A DNA stretch of 64,000 nt from Leptothoe sp034932105 (GTDB lineage: Bacteria > Cyanobacteriota > Cyanobacteriia > Phormidesmidales > Phormidesmidaceae), in the NCBI RefSeq assembly GCF_034932105.1, contig NZ_JAYGIG010000001.1:1-64000 (forward strand), read 5' to 3'. The notes below the pieces were generated by a model. That model searched no databases, was not told the DNA's origin, and saw nothing but the letters and a program-made list of their open reading frames with translations. The translations under genes and the position numbers were made by a program. Positions 42,434 to 51,780 of this stretch are shown in pieces; the stretch's first letter is position 1; every line of letters starts with the position of its first letter.

Positions 42434-45325
42434 TTGGCGACACGTGTTTTGAGTTCTGACAGACCCACCCTCCTAATCATCGACGGTCATTCCCTGGCGT
42501 TTCGCTCCTACTACGCCCACGCCAAAAGTCGCGATGGCGGCCTGCGCACATCGACAGGGATTCCCACCAGCGTGTGCTTTGGCTTTCTCAAGTCCATGAG
42601 CGACATGATGGTGGTCGAAAAACCTGACTATGCAGCCGTCGCCTTTGACCTGGCCGAGCCCACCTTTCGCCACGAAGCCGCTGAAAGCTACAAAGAAGGC
42701 CGACCGGAAACACCGGAAGACTTCATTGAGGATGTGGAAAACCTCAAGGAGCTGCTGGCAGGATTCAAGCTGCCCATTTTGACAGCGCCTGGGTTTGAAG
42801 CGGATGACGTCATCGGTACGCTGGCGATCAAAGCCGAGCAAGAAGGGTATGCGGTACGCATTCTCAGCGGGGACCAGGACTTATTTCAACTAATTGACGA
42901 TAACGAGCACATCAAGGTCTTGCATCTGGGCAGCACCTTTGGCCGCACCAATGGTTTGGCGAAGGAGTTTGGGATTCAAGAAGTCGAAGAAAAGCTGGGG
43001 ATTAAACCAAACCAGGTCATTGACTACAAAGCTCTATGTGGTGATACGTCGGATAATATTCCTGGCGTACGGGGTATTGGTAAAAAAACTGCTATTAAAC
43101 TACTGACAGACCATCAGACCCTAGAAGGGGTCTATGCTGCCCTGCCCGAGATGAAGGGGGCCATTAAGCAAAAGCTAGAGGCCGGCAAAGCCGATGCAGA
43201 ACAATCTAAGTACTTAGCCACCATCGTCACGGATATGGAACTGACTGTGGAGCTAGCAGACTGCAAGCTGGAAGGCTTTGATGAAGGGGAAGTAATTCCG
43301 CTGCTCAAGCACCTAGAATTTCAGCACTTTATGAACCGTCTCGGTCAGTTGCAACAAGCCTTTGGGGGTAAGGCAACAGCCACAGCTAAGAGCGTTGCCT
43401 CACCAGTTGAGGATGCAGAAACAGCCTTTTTCACAGCGGAAGAAACTGACACTGCCAGCACAGTAAAAGAGATGGCGATTAAGCCTCTGGTCATTACCAC
43501 AGCTGAGCAGCTGCAGACATTGGTAGTCACGTTGAAGTCCCACACCGATCGTTCTAAACCAGTGGCCTGGGATACAGAAACCACATCCCTTGAACCGATG
43601 GATGCGGACTTGGTGGGTATTGGCTGCTGCTGGGGCGCTGGTCTGGAGGACCTGGCCTATATTCCCGTGGGCCATGAAGTGGGGGAACAGCTGCCTCTAG
43701 CGGATGTATTGAATGCGCTGAAGCCCATTTTGGAAAGTACTGACTATCCGAAGTCACTGCAAAATGCTAAGTACGACCGGGCCGTTCTGAAACGTCAGGG
43801 GATCGACCTAGGTGGGGTGGTATTTGACACCATGCTGGCTAGCTATGTACTCAATCCTGAAAACAGCCATAACCTGACGGATCTATCGCTTCGCTACCTG
43901 AATCTGGCAGCCCAAAGCTATGGCGACTTGGTGCCCAAGGGTAAGACGATTGCGGAAATTGCTATAGATCAGGTGGCGGTTTATTGCGGTGGGGATGTTC
44001 ATGCCACCTATCGGTTGGTACCCATTTTGCAGGCTGAGTTAAATGCAGTGAATGCCCTTGCCACCCTATTCCGCGACATTGAAGTCCCCCTCGAAGCGGT
44101 CCTCGCCGATATGGAATCCATCGGCATCCGCATCGATGAAGCCTTTCTCCACCATTTTTCAGAACAGTTGGAAGCCGATCTTTACGAACTACAAATCCAA
44201 GCCTACGACTATGCCGGCGAAGAATTTAACCTCAGCTCCCCCAAACAGCTCAGCGTTCTGCTGTTTGAGACCCTCGGTCTGAGCACCAAGAAAACCCGCA
44301 AAACCAAAACCGGCTACTCCACCGATGCCTCTATCCTGGAAAAACTCCAGGGCGACCACCCTGTGGTGGACTGCATTGTTAACCATCGCACCTTATCTAA
44401 ACTAAAATCCACCTATGTTGATGCTCTGCCAAAGCTAGTTCGAGCTGACACGGGTCGGGTCCATACGGACTTTAACCAGGCGGTCACCGCCACTGGTCGC
44501 CTATCATCCTCCAATCCCAACCTGCAAAATATTCCAATTCGCACTGCCTTTAGTCGCCAAATTCGTCAGGCGTTTCTCCCCCAAGAGGGCTGGTTGCTGG
44601 CCGCCGCCGACTACTCTCAAATTGAGCTCCGGATTCTCACCCACCTCAGCGGCGAGTCAGTCCTCGTCGATGCCTATCGCACTGGCCAAGATGTCCATCG
44701 TCTCACTGCTCAACTGTTATTGGACAAAGAGGAGGTCACCTCCGACGAGCGGCGCATGGGGAAAATCATCAACTTCGGCGTTATCTATGGCATGGGTGCC
44801 GTGCGCTTTGCCCGAGAGATGGGGGTGAGCCGCATCGAGGCAAAATCCTTTATCGATAAATTTAACCAGCGCTATTCGCGGGTGTTTGAGTATTTGCAGC
44901 AAATGCAGCGAGAAGCTGTTGCCCATGGGTATGTGGAAACCATCCTGGGTCGGCGTCGGTATTTCAACTTTGCCAGTAATAGTTTGAAACCGTTAAAGGG
45001 GAAATCCCCTGACGAGATCGATCTAGATAATTTACGCCCCGGTGGCTATGATGCCGGTCTATTAAGAGCGGCAGCCAATGCACCGATTCAAGGCTCGAGT
45101 GCTGACATCATCAAAATCGCCATGATCCAGCTCCATGAAATCCTCAAGGGATATCAAACAAGGCTGTTATTACAGGTCCATGACGAACTGATTTTTGAAA
45201 TCCCCCCGGATGAATGGCCGGAGCTGGAGGCAAAAATTGCAACGACTATGGAGTCCGTTGTGAAGTTGTCAGTGCCTTTGAAAGTAGAAATCAATGCTGG
45301 AAAGAATTGGATAGATGCAAAATAG
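42434..45325 (+). CDS. polA: DNA polymerase I
   Basis: Replication/repair polymerase of about 963 aa. The 5' nuclease domain is at about 10-300 (IIDGHSLAFRSYYAHA, DDVIGTLAIKAE, GDTSDNIPGVRGIGKKTA). The 3'-5' proofreading domain is at about 350-550, with acidic residues VAWDTETTSLE, and PKSLQNAKYDRAVL and DVHATYRL, so it looks active. The polymerase domain is at about 560-963: SSNPNLQNIPIRT, the catalytic AADYSQIELRILTHLS, the O-helix RRMGKIINFGVIYG and the VHDELIFEIP motif. The only upstream start is a TTG at 42434; a second TTG at 42449 is possible and no ribosome site decides. Confidence 0.95.
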   Translation: MATRVLSSDRPTLLIIDGHSLAFRSYYAHAKSRDGGLRTSTGIPTSVCFGFLKSMSDMMVVEKPDYAAVAFDLAEPTFRHEAAESYKEGRPETPEDFIEDVENLKELLAGFKLPILTAPGFEADDVIGTLAIKAEQEGYAVRILSGDQDLFQLIDDNEHIKVLHLGSTFGRTNGLAKEFGIQEVEEKLGIKPNQVIDYKALCGDTSDNIPGVRGIGKKTAIKLLTDHQTLEGVYAALPEMKGAIKQKLEAGKADAEQSKYLATIVTDMELTVELADCKLEGFDEGEVIPLLKHLEFQHFMNRLGQLQQAFGGKATATAKSVASPVEDAETAFFTAEETDTASTVKEMAIKPLVITTAEQLQTLVVTLKSHTDRSKPVAWDTETTSLEPMDADLVGIGCCWGAGLEDLAYIPVGHEVGEQLPLADVLNALKPILESTDYPKSLQNAKYDRAVLKRQGIDLGGVVFDTMLASYVLNPENSHNLTDLSLRYLNLAAQSYGDLVPKGKTIAEIAIDQVAVYCGGDVHATYRLVPILQAELNAVNALATLFRDIEVPLEAVLADMESIGIRIDEAFLHHFSEQLEADLYELQIQAYDYAGEEFNLSSPKQLSVLLFETLGLSTKKTRKTKTGYSTDASILEKLQGDHPVVDCIVNHRTLSKLKSTYVDALPKLVRADTGRVHTDFNQAVTATGRLSSSNPNLQNIPIRTAFSRQIRQAFLPQEGWLLAAADYSQIELRILTHLSGESVLVDAYRTGQDVHRLTAQLLLDKEEVTSDERRMGKIINFGVIYGMGAVRFAREMGVSRIEAKSFIDKFNQRYSRVFEYLQQMQREAVAHGYVETILGRRRYFNFASNSLKPLKGKSPDEIDLDNLRPGGYDAGLLRAAANAPIQGSSADIIKIAMIQLHEILKGYQTRLLLQVHDELIFEIPPDEWPELEAKIATTMESVVKLSVPLKVEINAGKNWIDAK

Positions 45326-45702
45326 CCTTCTGAATAGCACTCTTCAGTAAAAAAACGCTCTCCCCCAAAAGGTAGATCAGTATTTTCACGGGCATATCCA
45401 ATCATAGATCCAGTATCTCGACTTAGGTGATCGCGGAACCATCATGTCTCGATGGCAAAGATCCCCGACGATATGCCCAATATCTACGCATCAACGGCAT
45501 CCAGACAATGATTAGGCTCCCACATCAAAATACCTTGATTCAGTAAAACTACTAGTTTCATAGGCATTTTAAAACCTGCTATAAAGCGTTGATTGGAATC
45601 TGCTCAACCACCATTCACCTTGGGCATGATGTTTTTAAGCCGAAGTGATATTTGATACTCGGCAATCAGCACCTAGAAACATCATCGATATTAGGTAAGA
45701 GA
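45326..45702. other. Intergenic region after polA
   Basis: 377 bases. I see no terminator with a T-run after polA, no RNA gene and no ORF with support. The next gene's ribosome site (AAGAGA, about 45697) lies at the right end. Confidence 0.4.
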
Positions 45703-46545
45703 ATGAAACTACGTCACTTGGCAACTAGCATTGGTATTGCTGCAACCACACTAGCCGTCGCAGTACAAGCGCCCGCGAATGCATTTGAATTTACGACTAA
45801 CTACAGCAGTGATTTCAGTGGGAATGACCGCTGGAAAAATAATATCTGGTTAGATTCTGTTGAGTTTACAGACGCATCGGGTAAATTCAAGTCCATTAGC
45901 GACTTTACCCTGGTGAAATACGTGGACAACGTCACCAATGACCTCTGGACGGGGGGCAACTCTGGAGCCGCTAGTGTGGACTTGGGCGACTCGGCCACGC
46001 TTGATTTAGGAAATGGCACAATTTTGACCCAGGGTGTCGAAGCACCTTCGAGCATTGAACTAAGTGCTGTTCTCAGCAATAAGAATCTGAATAACATCGT
46101 CGATACCGAAGATGTGGGTAATTTTGCGATGGATCTTTACTTCGACCAAGCGGTTGATAACCTATTTGTTTGGGAACGAGGCAAGAACAGCAAGATGGAC
46201 CTCCAGGCCATTGACAATGCCGGTAACGTCATTGGTAATCTGTTGGCACTGAGCAGCTCTAGCAGTTGGAAAGATGCTGGCTTTTCGCTGAATACTCAGG
46301 AAATCGGTAGCGCTCAGAAGGTAGGCTCCATCGGTGTTAGCTTAGCTGACCTAGGAGTTGCAGCACCCATCGCAGGTGTGCGAGTCTTCAGCCGTGGCAA
46401 AGCTTACCAGGGACCTGACTGGAAAATTCTAGGGTCGATTGCTGAAAAGCAGCCCAGCCCCCCAGAAAGCGTACCGGAACCTTCTGCACTAATCGGTCTG
46501 ATGGCTGTCGGTGCGATCGCAGCCCGTCACCTCAAACTAGCCTAA
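45703..46545 (+). CDS. Exosortase-dependent surface protein, XDP2 type
   Basis: Secreted protein of 280 aa. A signal peptide covers about 1-27 (IGIAATTLAVAVQAPANAFE). The mature domain starts FEFTTNYSSDFSGND and includes IWLDSVEFTD, DLWTGGNSGAASVDLGDSA, NNIVDTEDVGNFAMDLYFDQAVDNLFVWERG and EIGSAQKVGSIGVSLADLGV, all of which recur in the cyanobacterial XDP2 family. The C-terminus VPEPSALIGLMAVGAIAAR is a PEP-CTERM tail cleaved by exosortase. Function is unknown beyond cell-surface placement. The start is the ATG at 45703. It converges with lepA across a perfect terminator. Confidence 0.83.
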   Translation: MKLRHLATSIGIAATTLAVAVQAPANAFEFTTNYSSDFSGNDRWKNNIWLDSVEFTDASGKFKSISDFTLVKYVDNVTNDLWTGGNSGAASVDLGDSATLDLGNGTILTQGVEAPSSIELSAVLSNKNLNNIVDTEDVGNFAMDLYFDQAVDNLFVWERGKNSKMDLQAIDNAGNVIGNLLALSSSSSWKDAGFSLNTQEIGSAQKVGSIGVSLADLGVAAPIAGVRVFSRGKAYQGPDWKILGSIAEKQPSPPESVPEPSALIGLMAVGAIAARHLKLA

Positions 46546-46570
46546 CGCCCCCTAGAGCAGAAACGAGATG

Positions 46571-46615
46571 ACTAAAAGAGTGAATGGTCTACATAAGGCC
46601 ATTCACTCTTTTAGT
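46571..46615. terminator. Bidirectional terminator between the XDP2 gene and lepA
   Basis: A perfect 17-bp stem, ACTAAAAGAGTGAATGG (46571-46587) with CCATTCACTCTTTTAGT (46599-46615), has an 11-base loop. A- and T-runs at the stem base suit termination from both sides. Confidence 0.88.
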
Positions 46616-46623
46616 TTGTAGGA

Positions 46624-48429
46624 TTAATTCAACTTCAACACCGCCATAAACGCTTCCTGCGGTACATCCACCGTGCCAATTGCCTTCAGACGTTTCTTCC
46701 CTTTGGCCTGTTTCTTCAATAGCTTTTTCTTACGGGAAATATCGCCACCGTAGCACTTGGACAACACATCCTTACGCAGGGCTGGAATACTCGCACTGGC
46801 GATAATGCGACTCCCAATCGCCGCTTGAATTGGGATCTTAAACTGGTGTCTGGGAATCAGCTCTTTTAGCTTTTCGGCGAGGGCCTTGCCAACATGATAG
46901 GCCTGGTCACGATGGACAATCGCCGCTAATGGGTCCACCTTATCGCCGTTGATCAGCACGTCCAACTTCACCAGAAAGTTAACGCGATAGCCGATGAGTT
47001 TATATTCCATGCTGGCATAGCCCCGAGACCGTGATTTCATTTGGTCAAAAAAGTCGGTCACCACTTCCGCCAGAGGGATCTCATAAATTAGGGTGGTACG
47101 TCCTTCGGTCAGGTACTTCATGTCTTTGAAGTCGCCTCGGCGGGTTTGGCACAGATCCATCAGGGTGCCAACAAATTCTTCAGGCGTGAAAATCTCGATC
47201 TTGACGTAGGGCTCCTCAATCTTTTCCCGGGCTTGGGGGTCAGGCAGCTCGCAGGGATTGTCAATTTTCAGCACTGTACCGTCAATAGTCGTGACTTGGT
47301 ACACGACGGAGGGAGCGGTGGTGATCAAGTCTAGGTCATATTCTCGCTCCAGCCGCTCTTGCACAATTTCCATGTGCAGCAGCCCCAAAAAGCCACAGCG
47401 AAAACCAAAGCCCATGGCGCTGGAGGTTTCGGGCTCATACTTTAGGGCAGCATCGCTGAGGCTTAGTTTTTCTAAGGCATCCCGGAGATCTTCATAGCGA
47501 TCGGACTCGGTGGGAAAGAGACCGCAAAAAACCATGGGGTTAGCTTCTATGTAACCTGGCAATGCTTCTTCGGCTCTATTTTTCACCAGGGTAATCGTGT
47601 CACCGACACGGGCGTCGGCCACAGCCTTGATCGAAGCAGAGATATACCCCACTTCCCCCGCATGAAGTTCATCAACTTCTACTTGTTGGGGGGAAAGCAC
47701 CCCCAACTCATCAATTTCATATTCTTTGCCAGAGGCCATCAGGCGGATGCGATCGCGACGGCTGATGGAACCATCAATGATCCGAAAATAGACAATCACA
47801 CCACGATAGCTGTCGTAATAGCTATCAAAAATTAGGGCCCGTAAAGGCTTGTCGGTGGTGTCTTCCGGCTCAGGGACGGTAGCAACAATGGCCTCTAGTA
47901 TTTCGTCAATGCCGATCCCCGCCTTGGCTGACGCCAAAATGGCATTACTACAGTCCAGACCGATAATTTCTTCGATTTCATGTCTAACCCGCTCTGGATC
48001 TGCCCCAGGCAAATCGACCTTATTCAAAACAGGAATAATTTCTAGATCATTTTCCAACGCCAGATAAACATTAGCCAGGGTTTGGGCCTCCACCCCTTGG
48101 GAAGCATCCACCACCAGCAACGCTCCTTCACAGGCCGCTAAAGCACGGGACACTTCATAGGAAAAGTCCACATGTCCTGGCGTATCGATCAGGTTCAAGA
48201 CGTATTTCTCGCCATCCTCAGCCTGATAGTTCATCCGGGCGGCTTGGAGTTTGATGGTAATTCCGCGCTCCCGTTCCAGGTCCATGGTATCGAGCACCTG
48301 AGCCTTCATATCCCGCTCGCTGATGGTTTTAGTTTCCTGTAGCAACCGGTCAGCCAGGGTGGACTTTCCATGATCGATATGGGCAATAATCGAAAAATTG
48401 CGAATACGGGAAACGGGTACGTCGGTCAT
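46624..48429 (-). CDS. lepA: Elongation factor 4 (back-translocating GTPase LepA)
   Basis: Ribosome-associated GTPase of 601 aa. G1 is AHIDHGKSTL, G2 lies in RERGITI, G3 is DTPGHVDF and G4 is NKVDLPGADP. Domains II, III and V follow, and the C-terminal LepA-specific domain ends RKKKLLKKQAKGKKRLKAIGTVDVPQEAF. It lacks EF-G domain IV, as expected. Length is normal. The start is the ATG at 48429. Confidence 0.97.
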   Translation of the reverse strand: MTDVPVSRIRNFSIIAHIDHGKSTLADRLLQETKTISERDMKAQVLDTMDLERERGITIKLQAARMNYQAEDGEKYVLNLIDTPGHVDFSYEVSRALAACEGALLVVDASQGVEAQTLANVYLALENDLEIIPVLNKVDLPGADPERVRHEIEEIIGLDCSNAILASAKAGIGIDEILEAIVATVPEPEDTTDKPLRALIFDSYYDSYRGVIVYFRIIDGSISRRDRIRLMASGKEYEIDELGVLSPQQVEVDELHAGEVGYISASIKAVADARVGDTITLVKNRAEEALPGYIEANPMVFCGLFPTESDRYEDLRDALEKLSLSDAALKYEPETSSAMGFGFRCGFLGLLHMEIVQERLEREYDLDLITTAPSVVYQVTTIDGTVLKIDNPCELPDPQAREKIEEPYVKIEIFTPEEFVGTLMDLCQTRRGDFKDMKYLTEGRTTLIYEIPLAEVVTDFFDQMKSRSRGYASMEYKLIGYRVNFLVKLDVLINGDKVDPLAAIVHRDQAYHVGKALAEKLKELIPRHQFKIPIQAAIGSRIIASASIPALRKDVLSKCYGGDISRKKKLLKKQAKGKKRLKAIGTVDVPQEAFMAVLKLN

Positions 48430-48889
48430 GGAAACACAATTCTCAGAGGAATGATCACAGAAGCGCTCAGCTTATCTTAATGCTTTGCTTCAATACTTTG
48501 CCTATCCTTGAGACGAACGGAGTGTATCTCAAGGAATCCCTTGCCCACCGAGGACGTCTATTACTTTTAAAGTAATCACCATCTAATCATCTACTGCTCC
48601 GTGGCCCATGGCCATGCCATCATTCATGCCATCCATAGTGACAAGGTTTACAAAAAGGGATGACCGTTGATTAATCCCGTGACAAGATGAAGGGTAGATA
48701 ACCGTCTTACCAACGGACAATCCAGTGCATCTTGCATCAGGCACTAGTAGGATTGATTTACCTTCTGATTCAGAGAATCTGGGGTTTGTCATGCTGCTGA
48801 CAAACAAGTTTGGTATAGATGTTGCTGATCTAGACAGGACAATCTCGTAAGCATTGTTTAAAGATAGGGCCCATAATTTCTTTCGAATT
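48430..48889. other. Divergent intergenic region between lepA and a histidine kinase
   Basis: A short dyad CCTTGAGA (48506-48513) / TCTCAAGG (48527-48534) lies 77 bases upstream of lepA. A minus-strand open frame (48583-48939) overlaps the kinase start and has no family-like features, so I treat it as chance. No RNA gene seen. Confidence 0.45.
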
Positions 48890-50683
48890 ATGCGATCGCA
48901 AGTGACAGCCGACTCAGAGCCTATGGTCGTTCCAGCCACAGTTAATCATTCGTCCCTCGAAGTCATTCACGATCCCGATGGCCAAATTGTGGCCATCCGT
49001 TGGCCCGATACGCTACAGGAAAAGCCCGATCGCTACTTACACAAATCCATTAGTCAGCTGTTTGGCCCCGTCGCCATTGCCCCCTATCTGGAACGCGTCA
49101 CCCAAGTTTTAACCAATGGCGAACCCCAGCAGTTTCAATGTGTTGTGCGCTGTGGCCCCCATCCAGTGGGCCTGGACTTTAACCTCAGCTTAGCCGAATG
49201 GCCTGACCAGCCCGGCCAAAAATACCTCAAAGGACAAGGCTCTATCCTCACCGTTGCCAACAGTGCCCGGATGCCACAACAGCTAAGTACCATGGGTATT
49301 GTGGCTGACACACCCGCCAGCGCCCAGGCCGGACTCCTAGCCAACCTATCCAATTACCACGGCGTTCTGACCAATATCGCCTCCAATATTCGTAAAACCT
49401 TAGAACTCAAAACGATTTGGCAACAAACCGTAGACGGATTAGGGAATCTATTGGATTTACACCGCTGCTTGGTCTGTGATTATTCGGTTGCCATGCAAAC
49501 CCTAAATGTGGTCGCTGAGTTTCACCAACCCGATCTTGAACCCTGTTTGGGGAAGACGTTTGAGCTAGCCAACAAATCAGATTTCCGGTGCACGATCAAT
49601 ACGCTCAAACCGGTACTGTCAGATTTTGAACGGGAAGACAATAACTCTGGACCCTACACCGTTTTGACAGTGGCCACCTGCTATCGCGATGAGCCTAACA
49701 GCGTCCTGCTGCTGCAGATGTCCCCCGATCGGCCCTGGCATCCCCTGGAAATTGACCTCGTTAATGAACTGACAGACCAAGTAGGTACAGCCATTGCCCA
49801 CGCCAAACTATTTGAAGCCAGCCGGACCTTAGCCGATGATCTGCAACGGGTCAATGCAAAACTGATTGAAAAAAATGATGAGCTGGAAGAAGCCAGACGC
49901 TATGCCGAAGAAGCATCTCGGCTGAAAAGTGAATTTTTAGCCAATACGTCCCACGAACTGCGTACCCCTCTCAACGGCATGATTGGCTTCCTCCGGCTGG
50001 TGTTAGACGGCATGGCCGATGACCCAGAAGAACAGGAAGAATTTATCGAAGAAGCCCATAAATCAGCCTTGCATCTGCTCAATTTGATCAACGATGTGCT
50101 GGACATCGCCAAGATTGAAGCGGGCAAAATGGAAATTGACTTGACCGGTGTTAGCCTGCACGAGTTATTTTGCGATGTGGAAAACTTTACCCGCCCCCAG
50201 GCAGAGCAGCGGGGACTGTATTTCACCATGAAAATGCCTGCCACTTTGGATGAAATCAAACTGTACGGCAACTATCAACGGATTTTGCAAGTCCTGCTCA
50301 ACCTGATTGGCAACGCCATTAAATTTACCCCCGAAGGGGGCGTCACTATCCGGGCTGAGGTTAAGACCCAGAGCGTGCGCTTCCAAAATCGGGTATGGCC
50401 AGGACATATCAAAATCAGTGTCGAAGACACGGGCATCGGTGTGTCCTTGGAAAAACAAAACCGACTATTCCAAACCTTTAGCCAGGTGGATGGTGAGCGC
50501 ACTCGCCAGTACGGCGGCACTGGCCTAGGCTTGGCCATCTCCCAGCGGCTGATCGAGGCCATGGGAGGCAAGGTGCAGTTTATTAGTATGGGGGAAGGCT
50601 TGGGGTCCACCGTGACCTTCACCATCGTTTTGTATCAGGAGCCTGTAATTATGGCTGAAGTGGAAGGGAAACAAACCGCCTAA
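48890..50683 (+). CDS. Cytosolic hybrid-less sensor histidine kinase with PAS-like and GAF domains
   Basis: Protein of about 597 aa without membrane spans. An N-terminal PAS-like region (about 15-125) and a GAF domain (about 160-300, ELKTIWQQTVDGLGNLLDLHRCLV) precede a coiled coil and HisKA with NTSHELRTPLNGMIGF (His355). The HATPase_c domain has LNLIGNAIKFTPEGG, VEDTGIGVS and YGGTGLGLAIS. All kinase motifs are complete. It has no receiver domain and no neighbouring response regulator, so its partner is unknown. I use the ATG at 48890; a TTG at 48854 and an ATG at 48923 are also in frame. The signal sensed by the GAF domain cannot be told from sequence. Confidence 0.86.
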   Translation: MRSQVTADSEPMVVPATVNHSSLEVIHDPDGQIVAIRWPDTLQEKPDRYLHKSISQLFGPVAIAPYLERVTQVLTNGEPQQFQCVVRCGPHPVGLDFNLSLAEWPDQPGQKYLKGQGSILTVANSARMPQQLSTMGIVADTPASAQAGLLANLSNYHGVLTNIASNIRKTLELKTIWQQTVDGLGNLLDLHRCLVCDYSVAMQTLNVVAEFHQPDLEPCLGKTFELANKSDFRCTINTLKPVLSDFEREDNNSGPYTVLTVATCYRDEPNSVLLLQMSPDRPWHPLEIDLVNELTDQVGTAIAHAKLFEASRTLADDLQRVNAKLIEKNDELEEARRYAEEASRLKSEFLANTSHELRTPLNGMIGFLRLVLDGMADDPEEQEEFIEEAHKSALHLLNLINDVLDIAKIEAGKMEIDLTGVSLHELFCDVENFTRPQAEQRGLYFTMKMPATLDEIKLYGNYQRILQVLLNLIGNAIKFTPEGGVTIRAEVKTQSVRFQNRVWPGHIKISVEDTGIGVSLEKQNRLFQTFSQVDGERTRQYGGTGLGLAISQRLIEAMGGKVQFISMGEGLGSTVTFTIVLYQEPVIMAEVEGKQTA

Positions 50684-50708
50684 AACCCAAAGCCAGACTC
50701 CCATCGCC

Positions 50709-51560
50709 TTACAAATACTTAGGCCGCTCTGCCTGGGCGATGCTGAGGGTTTGCTCTAAGACATCCCACTGTTGAGCGTCGATCATCTGGATTAGGGTAT
50801 CTAACTGATGGCGGTATTGATGCAACACCTGCAGGAGGGCTGGGCGGTTGTACTGGGCCATCATGGTGCCCAACTCAGGGTTGCCTCCCCCCACCCGACT
50901 GGTATCGCAAAAACCACTGCTAGCGAGTTTCTGAGCTAGGGTCTTGACCTGCACATCGGCCTCCCCCAAACAGGTATGGAGCAGACTGGCACTCACCATC
51001 ACTGGCAGATGGGAAATGGCCGCCACCGCTTGGTCATGGGCAGTGGGGGTGGACCGGTAGACCTGGGAACCCAGTTGGGTTGCGATCGCAACCACCTGCT
51101 CCACCGCCGCAGACTGCGTCGTTTCAATCGGTGTCACCACATAGGGGCGCTGACGAAACAAGCCGGCTTCAGCCGCCGACAGCCCTGACTCTGCTTTACC
51201 CGCCATGGGGTGGCCGCCAACAAAATTGGGCCAAAGGCTAGTGGCCGCCGCCACAATCTCCCCTTTGACCGAGCCCACATCCGTCACAATCACAGACGCT
51301 GGCAGCAGGTCCGCCAACTGCCCCACCGTCGGCACAATGGTAGCCATGGGCGTGCAGACCACCACCACATCCGCCTCAGCCATGAGGGACAAATCACAGC
51401 TGGCCTGGGTTACCACACCTTGCTCCAGGGCAGCCATCACAGTGGCAGGTCGACGAGCCACCCCATAGACGACATAGCCCAGCTGCTTAAGATCCAGGGC
51501 CATACACCCACCAATCAGACCTAAGCCGACAATACCAATGGTGCGGGTTGACTGTAGCAT
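50709..51560 (-). CDS. tyrA: Prephenate/arogenate dehydrogenase
   Basis: NAD(P)-dependent dehydrogenase of 283 aa in tyrosine synthesis; cyanobacterial members usually prefer arogenate and NADP. The dinucleotide loop is IGIVGLGLIGG, followed by VVYGVARRP (the Arg pair suits NADP). Further motifs are TDVGSVKGE, VGGHPMAGKAESG and the helical ISHLPVMVSASLL. No chorismate mutase or ACT domain is fused. I chose the ATG at 51560; an ATG at 51617 gives a longer N-terminus, and neither has a clear ribosome site. Confidence 0.9.
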   Translation of the reverse strand: MLQSTRTIGIVGLGLIGGCMALDLKQLGYVVYGVARRPATVMAALEQGVVTQASCDLSLMAEADVVVVCTPMATIVPTVGQLADLLPASVIVTDVGSVKGEIVAAATSLWPNFVGGHPMAGKAESGLSAAEAGLFRQRPYVVTPIETTQSAAVEQVVAIATQLGSQVYRSTPTAHDQAVAAISHLPVMVSASLLHTCLGEADVQVKTLAQKLASSGFCDTSRVGGGNPELGTMMAQYNRPALLQVLHQYRHQLDTLIQMIDAQQWDVLEQTLSIAQAERPKYL

Positions 51561-51780
51561 CGCAGACTGAACAGGGGACACTAAACTGGACTCTGAACCG
51601 GATACGGACACTGACATGGGCAAAAAACAATGGGACAGCTGTGAAATATAAGGGTGGAAACGCCCCTAGCCAGACCTCTGTCCATCAGCGGGCCACCAAA
51701 CACCCCAGGGGAGTATGTCACAATGAGACACACAGCTTAGTTATTTCTTAGTTATTTGGCGATGGAGAGTCACAGCAAAC

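Noticed and set aside
42473..42841. Minus-strand frames inside polA and other large genes
   Set aside because: Antisense shadows of clearly conserved plus-strand domains.
48583..48939. Minus-strand open frame of 118 codons upstream of the histidine kinase
   Set aside because: Overlaps the kinase start and has no domain-like features or ribosome site.
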